Shown here: positions 7,154-15,117 of the stretch, in pieces | How positions within the stretch are numbered: position 1 is the stretch's first letter | Layout of the letters: each line of letters starts with the position of its first letter | DNA from: JAYYZW01 sp036339995 | GTDB lineage: Bacteria > Pseudomonadota > Gammaproteobacteria > Ga0077536 | Length of the DNA stretch: 26,392 nucleotides | Assembly (NCBI GenBank): GCA_036339995.1 | Contig: JAYYZW010000034.1 | Coordinates: forward strand, 1 to 26,392 | Reading direction: 5' to 3' | Made by a program: the position numbers and the translations under genes | Notes under the pieces: model-generated | The model's database searches: none | Told to the model about the DNA's origin: nothing | Seen by the model: only the letters and a program-made list of their open reading frames with translations

Positions 7154-7468
7154 ATGGAATCCATCGAACGCATCCGAAACATTGTCGAATCGAACCCGAT
7201 CGTGTTATTCATGAAAGGTACGCCGCAATTCCCCCAATGCGGATTCTCCATGCGTACCTGCGAAGCGCTCAAAGCCTGCGGGGTCGATTATCACCACGTC
7301 GATATACTCGCCGAACCGGAAATTCGTCAGCACCTGCCGCAGTACTCGGAGTGGCCTACTTTCCCCCAGCTTTTCGTCGGCGGCGAGTTGGTGGGCGGCT
7401 GCGATATTGTGATGGGCATGTATCAAAGCGGTGATCTGGAACGCATAACACAGGAAGCGGCCGCCTGA
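7154..7468 (+). CDS. grxD: Monothiol glutaredoxin (Grx4 type)
   Basis: CGFS-class monothiol glutaredoxin that binds a [2Fe-2S] cluster with glutathione and delivers or senses iron-sulfur clusters, often with a BolA partner. The 104 residues carry KGTPQFPQCGFS (active Cys 29), WPTFPQLFVGGELVGGCDI (the cis-Pro and glutathione-binding segment) and nothing else, as in E. coli GrxD. The ATG at 7154 has a GAGG ribosome site 7 bases upstream. It is convergent with dnaQ across a 27-base gap with a 16-bp palindrome. Confidence 0.95.
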   Translation: MESIERIRNIVESNPIVLFMKGTPQFPQCGFSMRTCEALKACGVDYHHVDILAEPEIRQHLPQYSEWPTFPQLFVGGELVGGCDIVMGMYQSGDLERITQEAAA

Positions 7469-7473
7469 GCAAC

Positions 7474-7489
7474 TGTGCCGATCGGCACA
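7474..7489. other. 16-bp perfect palindrome between the convergent grxD and dnaQ ends
   Basis: TGTGCCGATCGGCACA lies just after the grxD stop and just before the dnaQ stop. It would form a hairpin in both transcripts. No T-run follows on either strand, so intrinsic termination would be weak; a protein-binding site is the alternative. Confidence 0.45.
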
Positions 7490-7495
7490 CCCAAC

Positions 7496-8218
7496 CTAAC
7501 CGTTATCGCTCTCTCGATCCCTTAACCAGACGCAACGACCATCACTCGCGCCGTCGATAAGCTCGAGCTGTCGACGATGCAGATCCTTCTCCGCGTCGCG
7601 CGGCACGACGACGCTCAGATCGCGGCCCGAGACATCTCTTCGAAACTCATTGCGTCGCCGTGAGCGCGATGCACTTTCCGTGTCCAGTTCGAGCGCCCCC
7701 TGACCGCCGGTCATTGCAAGATATACTTCGGCTAATAATTCCGCGTCAAGCAGCGCGCCGTGAAGTTCCCGATGGGTGTTGTCAATCTCGTATCGCCGGC
7801 ACAGGGCATCGAGACTGTTGCGTTGCCCCGGATGAATCTCGCGCGCGAGCTTCAGCGTATCGAACACCGTGCAATAATCTTCGATACGTCCCCAGGCCGC
7901 GCCCAGCACATCGAATTCCGCATTGATGAAACCAAGGTCGAACGGTGCGTTGTGAATGACAAGTTCCGCGCCCTGAACGAACTCGATGAAATCCGTCGCA
8001 ATCTCCGCAAAGGCGGGTTTTTCCCGTAAGTCCTTGAGCGTGATGCCGTGTACCTCGGTTGCGCCGGCGTCGATCTCGCGCCCGGGATTCATGTATCGTT
8101 GAAAATGTGTATTACTGATTCGTCGATTTACGATCTCGACGCAGCCTATTTCGATGATTCGATGGCCCTGTGAGGGTTCAAGCCCGGTGGTCTCGGTATC
8201 CAATACGATTTGACGCAT
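7496..8218 (-). CDS. dnaQ: DNA polymerase III epsilon subunit (3'-5' proofreading exonuclease)
   Basis: DEDDh exonuclease that proofreads for the replicative polymerase. The 240 residues have Exo I LDTETTGLEP (about 6-15), Exo II VIHNAPFDLGFINAE and Exo III HRELHGALLDAELLAEVYL. All acidic ligands and the catalytic His are present. The C-terminal 55 residues are Arg/Asp-rich and hold the region that binds the polymerase alpha subunit. rnhA lies upstream on the same strand with a 54-base gap, as in related genomes. In E. coli rnhA and dnaQ are adjacent but divergent; here they run the same way. Confidence 0.95.
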   Translation of the reverse strand: MRQIVLDTETTGLEPSQGHRIIEIGCVEIVNRRISNTHFQRYMNPGREIDAGATEVHGITLKDLREKPAFAEIATDFIEFVQGAELVIHNAPFDLGFINAEFDVLGAAWGRIEDYCTVFDTLKLAREIHPGQRNSLDALCRRYEIDNTHRELHGALLDAELLAEVYLAMTGGQGALELDTESASRSRRRNEFRRDVSGRDLSVVVPRDAEKDLHRRQLELIDGASDGRCVWLRDRESDNG

Positions 8219-8272
8219 GAGAAATCCTAATTCGAATCGGTGGAAACCAATTCCCTAGCAGTCCGTCGTTTT

Positions 8273-8725
8273 TCAACCATCGATAAGATCGTCGATGGCC
8301 TCGTTGGCCAGGCGATCGGCAGCTTCGTTGCCGGGGTCACCTGCATGTCCGCGTACCCATGCCCAATGAACCTCGTGCTCGGCTGCAAGCTGCTCGAGGC
8401 GCTGCCATAGATCGACGTTCTTAACGGGTTTCTTCGATGCAGTTTTCCAGTTCCGCGACCGCCATTGCGGCAACCATTGCGTAATGCCATTCTTCATATA
8501 TTTCGAATCAGTATATAGGTTGACGCGAATTTTCCGTTTCAACGCGGCGAGCGCCTCGATCGCAGCCATGAGTTCCATGCGGTTGTTGGTCGTATTGCGC
8601 TCGGCGCCCTTAATCGCGCGTTCGACGTTTCCGAAACGCAAAAGCGCACCCCATCCGCCGACACCCGGATTCCCGCGGCAGGCTCCGTCGGTATAGATTT
8701 CCACGATTTCGTCTTCGTCGGTCAT
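8273..8725 (-). CDS. rnhA: Ribonuclease HI
   Basis: Cuts the RNA strand of RNA:DNA hybrids (R-loops, Okazaki primers). The 150 residues have all four metal-binding acids in the expected places: IYTDGACRGNPG, the Glu of NRMELMAAIEAL, the Asp of LYTDSKYM, and the Asp of GNEAADRLANEA. The basic handle RSRNWKTASKKPVKN is also present, placing it in type HI with substrate-handle binding. It starts 4 bases after the stop of the methyltransferase gene upstream, so the two are probably translationally linked. Confidence 0.96.
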   Translation of the reverse strand: MTDEDEIVEIYTDGACRGNPGVGGWGALLRFGNVERAIKGAERNTTNNRMELMAAIEALAALKRKIRVNLYTDSKYMKNGITQWLPQWRSRNWKTASKKPVKNVDLWQRLEQLAAEHEVHWAWVRGHAGDPGNEAADRLANEAIDDLIDG

Positions 8726-8729
8726 CTGA

Positions 8730-9512
8730 TCACGAATCCTTAAACCCGGAGCATTTTATTTCACGGGTAGTCGGTTCGACCATGCCGCCGGCCACCACCC
8801 GCCGCCGCTGACGCCAACTGGCCTTGAGCGGCGTGATGCCTTCGACGTGCTTCTTGCCGACGACGAGATAGATATTGCTGAATACCGGCCAACAGAAAGC
8901 ACCGAGATTCTCGACGAATTCGAGCTGTTTGTTGAGCTTGGCACGGTTCATTGGCGGCCGAAACGATGCGCGCGCAAAATGAACGATATCGAACCCTAAC
9001 AGTTGCAGCCAATCCTTTACACGGGTCGCGCCGATAAAGCGCCCGCTCCAGGGCGCGCGGCGTCGCCATCGCCACAACAAAGACCACAGTCCGTGAAAAC
9101 TCCAAGGGTTGAATCCGAGGATGACGATGTGACCCTCGCCAATCAGCACGCGCTCCGCCTCGCGCAGTACCCGCCTGGGATCTTGGGCGAATTCCAGGAC
9201 GTGCGGCAACACGAGCACGTCGATCGCGCCTGCTGCAATCGGTAATGCATCATCGACGCACCGCAGTTGTGCGTCCGTATGATTCGCATGGCTCAGTTCA
9301 ACCTTTATTTGATGGGAGACGCGGCTCGACGTAATCAACCCCTCTATGTGGTGGCATCCCAATTGCACGATGTGGTAACCGAAGAGATCCGGCAGGATTC
9401 GCCGCAACAGGCTAAGTTCGGCAGTTGCGACGATAATGCCCGGCTCGCATTCGAACCAACGGCGCAGTTGTGCAATCGGCGACTCATCATTTAATTCGGA
9501 AGGCGTTGCCAT
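8730..9512 (-). CDS. YafS-like SAM-dependent methyltransferase
   Basis: A class I methyltransferase fold of about 260 residues. The start chosen is the ATG at 9512 (MATPSELNDESP); the frame is open further upstream, but that extension looks non-coding. Features are a glycine-poor first motif (HIVQLGCHHIEGL), VDDALPIAAGAIDVLVLPHVLEFAQDPRRVLREAERVL in pieces (motif II/III), and HIVILGFNPWSFHGLW. The position next to rnhA and dnaQ matches E. coli yafS. The substrate is unknown, and the SAM site lacks the usual GxGxG. The C-terminus ends KCSGFKDS. Function beyond 'methyltransferase' is inference. Confidence 0.85.
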   Translation of the reverse strand: MATPSELNDESPIAQLRRWFECEPGIIVATAELSLLRRILPDLFGYHIVQLGCHHIEGLITSSRVSHQIKVELSHANHTDAQLRCVDDALPIAAGAIDVLVLPHVLEFAQDPRRVLREAERVLIGEGHIVILGFNPWSFHGLWSLLWRWRRRAPWSGRFIGATRVKDWLQLLGFDIVHFARASFRPPMNRAKLNKQLEFVENLGAFCWPVFSNIYLVVGKKHVEGITPLKASWRQRRRVVAGGMVEPTTREIKCSGFKDS

Positions 9513-9985
9513 TAAGTCTTGTCCGCCTATTGTATTAAGGACAGCGGATGCCGGCGCAGGACAGCTACGCCAAGGTAAGCGGTGTAGCCATGAACGCCGG
9601 GCCATGGACGGCCCGGCCGGACTTCGAGCCTAGTAGGGACTGCCCAGCGAAGAAGCCGGCCTGGAGTTCGCCTCCGAGCTGTAGCTAGCGCGAGAGCTTC
9701 ACTTGAGTCCAGGCGCGCATGGACACCCCGGCGGCGGCGTAGGCCGCAAGCGGCGGTGTCCATTGCGAGGTGCTCGAACATCGTCGAATGACCTGATCAA
9801 TCCTGATTGCACAAGCAAGTTCTCTAAGCGTCTTGGCCGCCTTCGTGCAATAGGCGGGCTGGTGTGCTGTAGATCGCACCCTGCCTTGGCGCGCGTAAAG
9901 CATTCCAATGCAGCTTGTCACGCCGAACGGTGCAGTGCAACGCGAATCCTTGACGCTCAACACCGCCCTTCCTAGCATACCCGTC
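9513..9985. other. Non-coding debris at the expected gloB position
   Basis: No intact gene is visible between the divergent methyltransferase and mltD genes. In relatives with this gene order, the glyoxalase II gene gloB lies exactly here. The stretch contains an 8-bp GC hairpin GCCGGGCC/GGCCCGGC (9596-9617), the first copy of a diverged repeat (9701-9860), and about 125 bases of mltD leader. Several stop codons break every frame. Confidence 0.6.
9701..9860. repeat. Diverged dispersed repeat, copy 1
   Basis: Roughly 155 bp that matches 23495-23650 in the same orientation, by eye at about three quarters of positions. The best-conserved blocks are CGCATGGACACC, GCGGCGGTG, CATCGTCGAATG and GCCGCCTTCGTGC. 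It has an internal hairpin with ATGGACACC (9719-9727) pairing GGTGTCCAT (9755-9763). On the minus strand it begins CCCGCCTATTGCACGAAGGC. The family is not recognised. It could be an eroded coding segment or a structured element. Confidence 0.65.
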
Positions 9986-11563
9986 ATGTCGGGGAGTGAA
10001 ATCATACGGGGGGGAATCGTCGCCTGTCTGCTCGCGGCCTACCTGCTCGGCTGTGCAAGCCAGTCTTCTTCGAAGCGCTTAGACCCAGCTCTGGGTTCGT
10101 TAGAAACGGGAGGACAATTGGGCCCCCAATCGGCGAGCGCGCTGGACAGTGGCGGCGGGCAGCGCAAAACGCCCGCCGGGTTCGCCGACCATACCGTCGA
10201 TTTATTGCACCGGATCATCGTCGAGCTGCGGATGACGCCATCCAAGCACCAGCATATCGAGGCGGCTGTGGCCGACCTCCGCCGCAATGAGGATTTTGTA
10301 TCCGCGGCAACGAAACGTGCCGGACCTTATTTGTATTTCATTTACCAGGAGATCGAAAAGCGTCGCCTTCCGTTCGAAATAGCGCTGGTGCCGATCATTG
10401 AAAGCGGCTACGCGCCGCGCGCCACTTCGCCGGATGGCGCCGCCGGAATCTGGCAGCTAATGGCTGCGACCGGGCACCGCTTCGGACTGCATCAATCGCG
10501 CTGGTTCGACGGCCGGCGCGATATCGTCGCAAGCACCCATGCGGCACTGGACTACCTCGAAGAATTGCGCGATCGCTTTTATGGCGACTGGCTGCTCGCA
10601 TTTGCCGCGTACAACAGTGGCGAGCGTACGGTGGAACGAGCCATCGAACGCAATCAGCGCATGGGACGACCCACGGATTTCTGGTCGCTCGAATTACCGC
10701 GCGAGACCGAGCTTTACGTTCCAAAGTTGCTTGCCTTGATCGAGGTGCTGTCACATCCCGAAGCACACGGCGTGACGATTGCCGAGATCCGCCATGCTCC
10801 CTACTTCGATAGCGTCGACGTCAACGGTGCGCTCGATCTCAATCGCGTAATCGAGTGGAGCGGCATGTCCGCTAAAGAATTCGAGGCTTTGAATTCCGGA
10901 TTCCGAACGCGTTACAGCGTGAACCGCGCGCCGACCCGGGTGCTGGTGCGCAAGGGGAAGACCGAGGCCGTCGCCGTCGCGCTCGCCGCACTATCCGATG
11001 ACGATCGCATGGCGCCGCGTACCTACACGGTCGAGTCAGGTGAAACCCTGTCGCACATCGCGGCCAAGACCGGCGCGACAGTGGCCGCGCTCAAGCGGGC
11101 GAACGGGATGCGCACCAGCCGCATTCACGCCGGCCAGAACATTTTGATCCCGGTACCCGGTTCGATCACCGACGGCGAGGGCACGTTTGATTCGGAAGTC
11201 GCGAACACTGCGGTCTATGTCATCGTTCGGGGCGACACGCTGTGGGATCTCGCGCGGCTCTACGGGACCACCAGCGACGCGCTTGCGGCGGCGAACGACA
11301 TGCATCCTGACCAGACGCTGCGCCCGGAACGGGAACTGCGCCTGCCGGGCGGCATCGTTAATGAGCCGCCCGGAACACTGATACTCCATTACGAAGCCAA
11401 AAAGGGCGATTCGCTATGGACGATATCTCGCCGTTTCAAGGTGACGGTAGCGGAACTCAAGCAATGGAACGGGCTGTCCGGTAAGCGCTATCTAAAACCT
11501 AGCCAGCGCCTGGTCGTCTACCAACCCGCCCTAGCCCCCGCCGACTCCCACCAGGATATTTAA
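9986..11563 (+). CDS. mltD: Membrane-bound lytic murein transglycosylase D
   Basis: Periplasmic lipoprotein that cleaves glycan strands to 1,6-anhydro products. The start at 9986 places a lipoprotein signal (GGIVACLLAAYLLGC) at residues 8-22; an upstream ATG at 9908 would bury it, so I reject that start. The SLT catalytic domain has the catalytic Glu 139 in PIIESGY, then SPDGAAGIWQLM and AAYNSGERTVERAI. Three LysM modules follow (about 346-390, 410-453 and 465-515), one more than in E. coli MltD. The protein has 525 residues. The TAA stop lies within the 4-bp duplication of a MITE that starts at the next base. Confidence 0.93.
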   Translation: MSGSEIIRGGIVACLLAAYLLGCASQSSSKRLDPALGSLETGGQLGPQSASALDSGGGQRKTPAGFADHTVDLLHRIIVELRMTPSKHQHIEAAVADLRRNEDFVSAATKRAGPYLYFIYQEIEKRRLPFEIALVPIIESGYAPRATSPDGAAGIWQLMAATGHRFGLHQSRWFDGRRDIVASTHAALDYLEELRDRFYGDWLLAFAAYNSGERTVERAIERNQRMGRPTDFWSLELPRETELYVPKLLALIEVLSHPEAHGVTIAEIRHAPYFDSVDVNGALDLNRVIEWSGMSAKEFEALNSGFRTRYSVNRAPTRVLVRKGKTEAVAVALAALSDDDRMAPRTYTVESGETLSHIAAKTGATVAALKRANGMRTSRIHAGQNILIPVPGSITDGEGTFDSEVANTAVYVIVRGDTLWDLARLYGTTSDALAAANDMHPDQTLRPERELRLPGGIVNEPPGTLILHYEAKKGDSLWTISRRFKVTVAELKQWNGLSGKRYLKPSQRLVVYQPALAPADSHQDI

Positions 11564-11724
11564 GGAAGCTCTCAATAAATCATGGTACATCTGCCTTGCC
11601 CATGATATCGCGGAGCCTTACCTTACGAACCTTGCCAATAGTGCCCACTATGGCCTGCAATCCGTGCCTTGATCTGCACTGTTCGTGAACAATTCGGACC
11701 TACCATGATTTATTCAGAGGTTCC
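11564..11724 (-). mobile_element. 161-bp MITE, copy A (inverted relative to copies B and C)
   Basis: The terminal inverted repeats are imperfect: the left end GGAAGCTCTCAATAAATCATG pairs with the right end ending TTCAGAGGTTCC, with two mismatches. It is flanked on both sides by TTAA (11560-11563 and 11725-11728), a 4-bp target duplication that includes the mltD stop codon. The interior resembles copies B and C read in the opposite direction, including an AATAGTGCCCACTAT hairpin. It has no open reading frame and ends 37 bases before the aas start codon. Confidence 0.85.
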
Positions 11725-11761
11725 TTAATTTACGCGCCGCGAAATCGGAGGCAGAATCTCG

Positions 11762-13984
11762 ATGAGGAGTGGGACTCACAGGTCAGCGCTACCCATACGC
11801 ATACTGCGAGCCGGCATGGCGCTTGTCGTGCGCGCGATCCTGCGCGTTCGGATCCAAGGCGTCGATAATTTTCACGCGGCCGGCGAGCGCGTACTCATCG
11901 TCGCCAATCACGTGTCACTGATCGACGGCGCCCTGCTGTATCTCTTCCTGCCCCAGCCGCCGACCTTCGCGATAAATGTCGATACGGCGCGCCGCTGGTA
12001 TTTCAAACCGTTCCTGGCGTTCGTTCACAAGCTCGAGATGGACACGCTCAGCCCCGCGGCGATTAAATCGATGATCAGGCTCATCCAGGGCGGCCGCAAG
12101 GCGGTCATTTTCCCCGAAGGCCGGATCACCACGACCAGCACCCTGATGAAGGTCTACGAAGGGCCGGGCATGATTGCCGACAAGGCCGGAGCGATGATTC
12201 TGCCGGTCGGTCTGGAAGGTCCCCAGTACTCGCGTCTGTCCTATCTCAAAGGCCAGGTCCGGCAACGCTGGTTGCCGCAGGTGCGCATCACGATTTTGCC
12301 GCCGCGCAGGCTCGACCTGCCCGACGAACTCCGGGGCAGTGCGCGCCGTACTGCCAGTGCAGAAGCCCTGGCCCGAATTATGCGGGAGGTCGCGTTCGAA
12401 AACGCTTTCGTGCGAGAAACCCTGTTCGACGCGTTGATACGCAGCTCGCGCCATCACGGCCCGCGCCGCGTAGCGGTCGAAGACATCACGGGTACGCGAT
12501 TGACCTACCATCAGATGATCCTGCGTTCGTTCGTGCTCGGCGCGCTGATCGCGCGAATGACGGATACGCGCGATCGCGTCGGCATCATGCTGCCGAGCAC
12601 CGTTGCGGCCATCGTGACTCTGTTCGCATGCCAGGCGCGCGGACGCGAGGCCGCCATGCTCAATTTCACTGCGGGGCCGCGCGGACTGACGACAGCGATA
12701 GAAACTGCGGGAATCAAACTCGTCTTCACGTCCCGCGCCTTCATCGAAGCGGGAAAACTGCAGGCGGAAGCCGACGCGCTCGACGCGGCATCTCGCTTGA
12801 TTTATCTCGAGGACCTTCGCGACCAGATCGGCCTGCTTCCGAAATTGGGCGGCCTCATCGCTTCGCGGCTGCCAAGCCTAGCGCACCGCCTCTTACGCTC
12901 GGGCCGCGAACCCGAAGACCCCGCGGTCATTATGTTCACTTCGGGGTCGGAGGGGATCCCCAAGGGCGTTGTCCTGTCACATACCAATGTGCTCGCAAAT
13001 TACGCGCAGGTGTCGATGCTGATCGACCTGACGCGCCACGACCTGGTATTGAACGTTTTACCGATATTTCATGCCTTCGGTCTGCTCGGCGGATTAATCC
13101 TGCCCTTATTCAAGGGTACGAAGTCCTTCCAGTATCCCAGCCCCCTGCATTACCGCATCATCCCGGAAATCTGCTACGAACAGGGCGTGACTTGCGTGTT
13201 CGGAACAGCGACGTTTTTGCACGGTTACGCACGGCAAGCCCATCCCTACGACTTTCACAAAATGCGCTTCGTGATCGCGGGCGCCGAAAAACTCACCGGC
13301 GAGACGCGCGAGCTCTGGTTGGACAAGTTCGGTATCCGGATCTTCGAAGGCTACGGTGCGACGGAAGCAAGCCCTGTCATTGCCGTCAACTACCCGCTCG
13401 GCTATCGTCGCGGCAGCGTCGGCCAGCTATTGACGAAAATGGCGTACTACCTCGAACCCGTCGAGGGCCTGGAGCACGGCGGAGAACTAATCGTTCACGG
13501 ACCCAACGTGATGCTTGGCTATCTGTTCCACGGCAGCGAGGGCGAGATCATTCCCCCATGGACGGAACGACGCGGCGCCGGCTGGTACGACACCGGAGAT
13601 ATCGTCACGGTCGACGCCAACGGCTACGTCTCCATCCAGGGGCGTGCCAAGCGATTCGCGAAGATCGGCGGCGAAATGGTGTCGCTGGCGCTGGTCGAAG
13701 AAATCGCGGTGAGATTGTGGCCGGACGGCCAGCACGCGGCAATCGCGATCCCGGACGCCCGCAAGGGCGAACAAATCGTGCTGCTCTCCGACGTCGAGGA
13801 AATGAGCCGCAGCGATCTGATGGCGGCCGTACGCCGCGCGGGCGCGAGCGAACTCAGTATTCCCAAGCAGATCGTGTACCGCGAGGAAATCCCCCAGCTC
13901 GGATCCGGCAAGGTCGACTACCTCGCACTCAGGGATCTCGTGTCGAAATACGCAAAGAAACCGGACGACGCCGAGGAGCCCTGA
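11762..13984 (+). CDS. aas: Bifunctional lysophospholipid acyltransferase / acyl-ACP synthetase (Aas)
   Basis: Re-acylates lysophosphatidylethanolamine using fatty acids activated on ACP, at the inner membrane. The 740-residue protein fuses a PlsC acyltransferase domain (about 20-215; NHVSLID with H50 and D55, FPEGR at 117-121) to an AMP-binding adenylation domain (P-loop MFTSGSEGIPKG near 390-402, GYGATEASPVI, YDTGDIV, then a C-terminal KxDY segment). E. coli Aas is 719 residues with the same order. A CGGAGG ribosome site sits 10 bases before the ATG. The promoter region is replaced or shared by MITE copy A. No LplT transporter gene is next to it. Confidence 0.93.
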   Translation: MRSGTHRSALPIRILRAGMALVVRAILRVRIQGVDNFHAAGERVLIVANHVSLIDGALLYLFLPQPPTFAINVDTARRWYFKPFLAFVHKLEMDTLSPAAIKSMIRLIQGGRKAVIFPEGRITTTSTLMKVYEGPGMIADKAGAMILPVGLEGPQYSRLSYLKGQVRQRWLPQVRITILPPRRLDLPDELRGSARRTASAEALARIMREVAFENAFVRETLFDALIRSSRHHGPRRVAVEDITGTRLTYHQMILRSFVLGALIARMTDTRDRVGIMLPSTVAAIVTLFACQARGREAAMLNFTAGPRGLTTAIETAGIKLVFTSRAFIEAGKLQAEADALDAASRLIYLEDLRDQIGLLPKLGGLIASRLPSLAHRLLRSGREPEDPAVIMFTSGSEGIPKGVVLSHTNVLANYAQVSMLIDLTRHDLVLNVLPIFHAFGLLGGLILPLFKGTKSFQYPSPLHYRIIPEICYEQGVTCVFGTATFLHGYARQAHPYDFHKMRFVIAGAEKLTGETRELWLDKFGIRIFEGYGATEASPVIAVNYPLGYRRGSVGQLLTKMAYYLEPVEGLEHGGELIVHGPNVMLGYLFHGSEGEIIPPWTERRGAGWYDTGDIVTVDANGYVSIQGRAKRFAKIGGEMVSLALVEEIAVRLWPDGQHAAIAIPDARKGEQIVLLSDVEEMSRSDLMAAVRRAGASELSIPKQIVYREEIPQLGSGKVDYLALRDLVSKYAKKPDDAEEP

Positions 13985-13995
13985 GCAGGGCATAT

Positions 13996-14011
13996 AGGCA
14001 GCATGCTGCCT
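13996..14011. other. 16-bp perfect palindrome after aas
   Basis: AGGCAGCATGCTGCCT lies 11 bases after the aas stop, in the gap where aas and the DUF547 gene converge. With no spacer and no following T-run it is a weak terminator candidate at best. A second small hairpin, CCTGC/GCAGG, follows around 14036-14047. Confidence 0.4.
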
Positions 14012-14098
14012 GGTTCAGCGTGGCACATCCATCGCCTGCGAGCAGGTTCCTGAAGACCGCCGCGGGTTTATGCGTGCCAGACTGTACGACCACCGTGA

Positions 14099-14863
14099 TT
14101 ACATCGGCCGGCCGTTGATACTCCAGTCGTATTCCATAAACTTGATCTTGAAACCACCTATCAGCAGTTCTCGGGACTTTGTTTCGTCGTTGACGTATTT
14201 TGCAAGGTATTCGAGAATCTCCTTGTCCGATTCCCCGAAATCTTCTCCATGCCAGTCGAAAATCTCCGAGATCTTGGCCGTGCGCGCGGCTATCGAGAAA
14301 CGATTTTTGCGGTTATCGTTGATAAAAGCGTGGGTATTATCCTCGAGTTGCCGGCCGATTTTATCGATTTTGTAAGCTTCGGAGCGCAGATGAGGGCCGG
14401 AATATGACGCCGGCACCAATGCCATATGTGCCCGCGCGTCGTCCAGTTTGAGCACGATGTCACGCTCGATCGAACGTAGATCGAGATTCCTGCCGGCCAC
14501 GCGGTGCTCGGTCGTGCGAAAAAACTTGAGCCGGCCGATCGCATTAATCGGCGTGACGCCATCGATGACGCTCTTTATCGCAAGCGCGTTATAGACATTG
14601 ATCCAGAACGCGAGGCGCGCCTCGTTACTGTCAAGCGTGTCCGCGTCGAATTCCGATATTGCCTCGATGTACTTGTAGAAGCGCGCGTTGCGGGCGATCG
14701 CGGGATAATTGACGTAGCCGTCTTTAACGTTCCGCTCAAGGACGCCGTCGAGCAGCGAATGGAGAACGCGAACGTCAAACGCACAGGCTGTGGCCGGTAG
14801 GCAGAGTAGAACCGACAAGAATGCGAAACGTGCCAGACGATGCGTCTGCGCGAAATTAAACAT
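14099..14863 (-). CDS. DUF547 family secreted protein
   Basis: The 254-residue protein begins at ATG 14863 and opens with a signal peptide (hydrophobic FAFLSVLLCLPATACA, cut before FDVRV), so it is exported. The frame is open further upstream, but that would put the signal in the interior. The family mark is the EARLAFWINVYNALAIKSVIDG block near the middle, followed by FFRTTEHRVAGRNLDLRSIE and the late SGPHLRSEAYKIDKIGRQL. The function of DUF547 proteins is unknown. The gene is divergent from the ArsM-type gene across about 250 bases, so shared regulation is possible. Confidence 0.82.
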   Translation of the reverse strand: MFNFAQTHRLARFAFLSVLLCLPATACAFDVRVLHSLLDGVLERNVKDGYVNYPAIARNARFYKYIEAISEFDADTLDSNEARLAFWINVYNALAIKSVIDGVTPINAIGRLKFFRTTEHRVAGRNLDLRSIERDIVLKLDDARAHMALVPASYSGPHLRSEAYKIDKIGRQLEDNTHAFINDNRKNRFSIAARTAKISEIFDWHGEDFGESDKEILEYLAKYVNDETKSRELLIGGFKIKFMEYDWSINGRPM

Positions 14864-15117
14864 AATTGGCGTCACGAGCGTCAAATTTCCGGATAGCTTT
14901 GGATTCGGCGGAGCTATACAAGTTCCACGATCACTTTGGAACCCGCGAGGTGATTGCCATAATCGGTCCATCAATGCAAAAATCGTCGGACCGACAATCA
15001 TCGTCAAGAGATTGAAAGGCACAGTTTACACGACAACGCCGATTTGAACTGAAACGCGGCCGGTAGTCGGATTCCATGTTAGCGATTCGCATACGGGTAC
15101 CTAAGGACAGACGCGCA

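Noticed and set aside
9527..10005. Short minus-strand frames in the mltD upstream region
   Set aside because: Frames are broken relative to the homologous copy at 23495-23650, and no frame is conserved between the two copies over its length.
12628..14118. 496-codon plus-strand frame overlapping aas
   Set aside because: Runs out of frame through the well-conserved AMP-binding domain of aas; Arg/Pro-rich composition typical of a shadow frame in GC-rich DNA.
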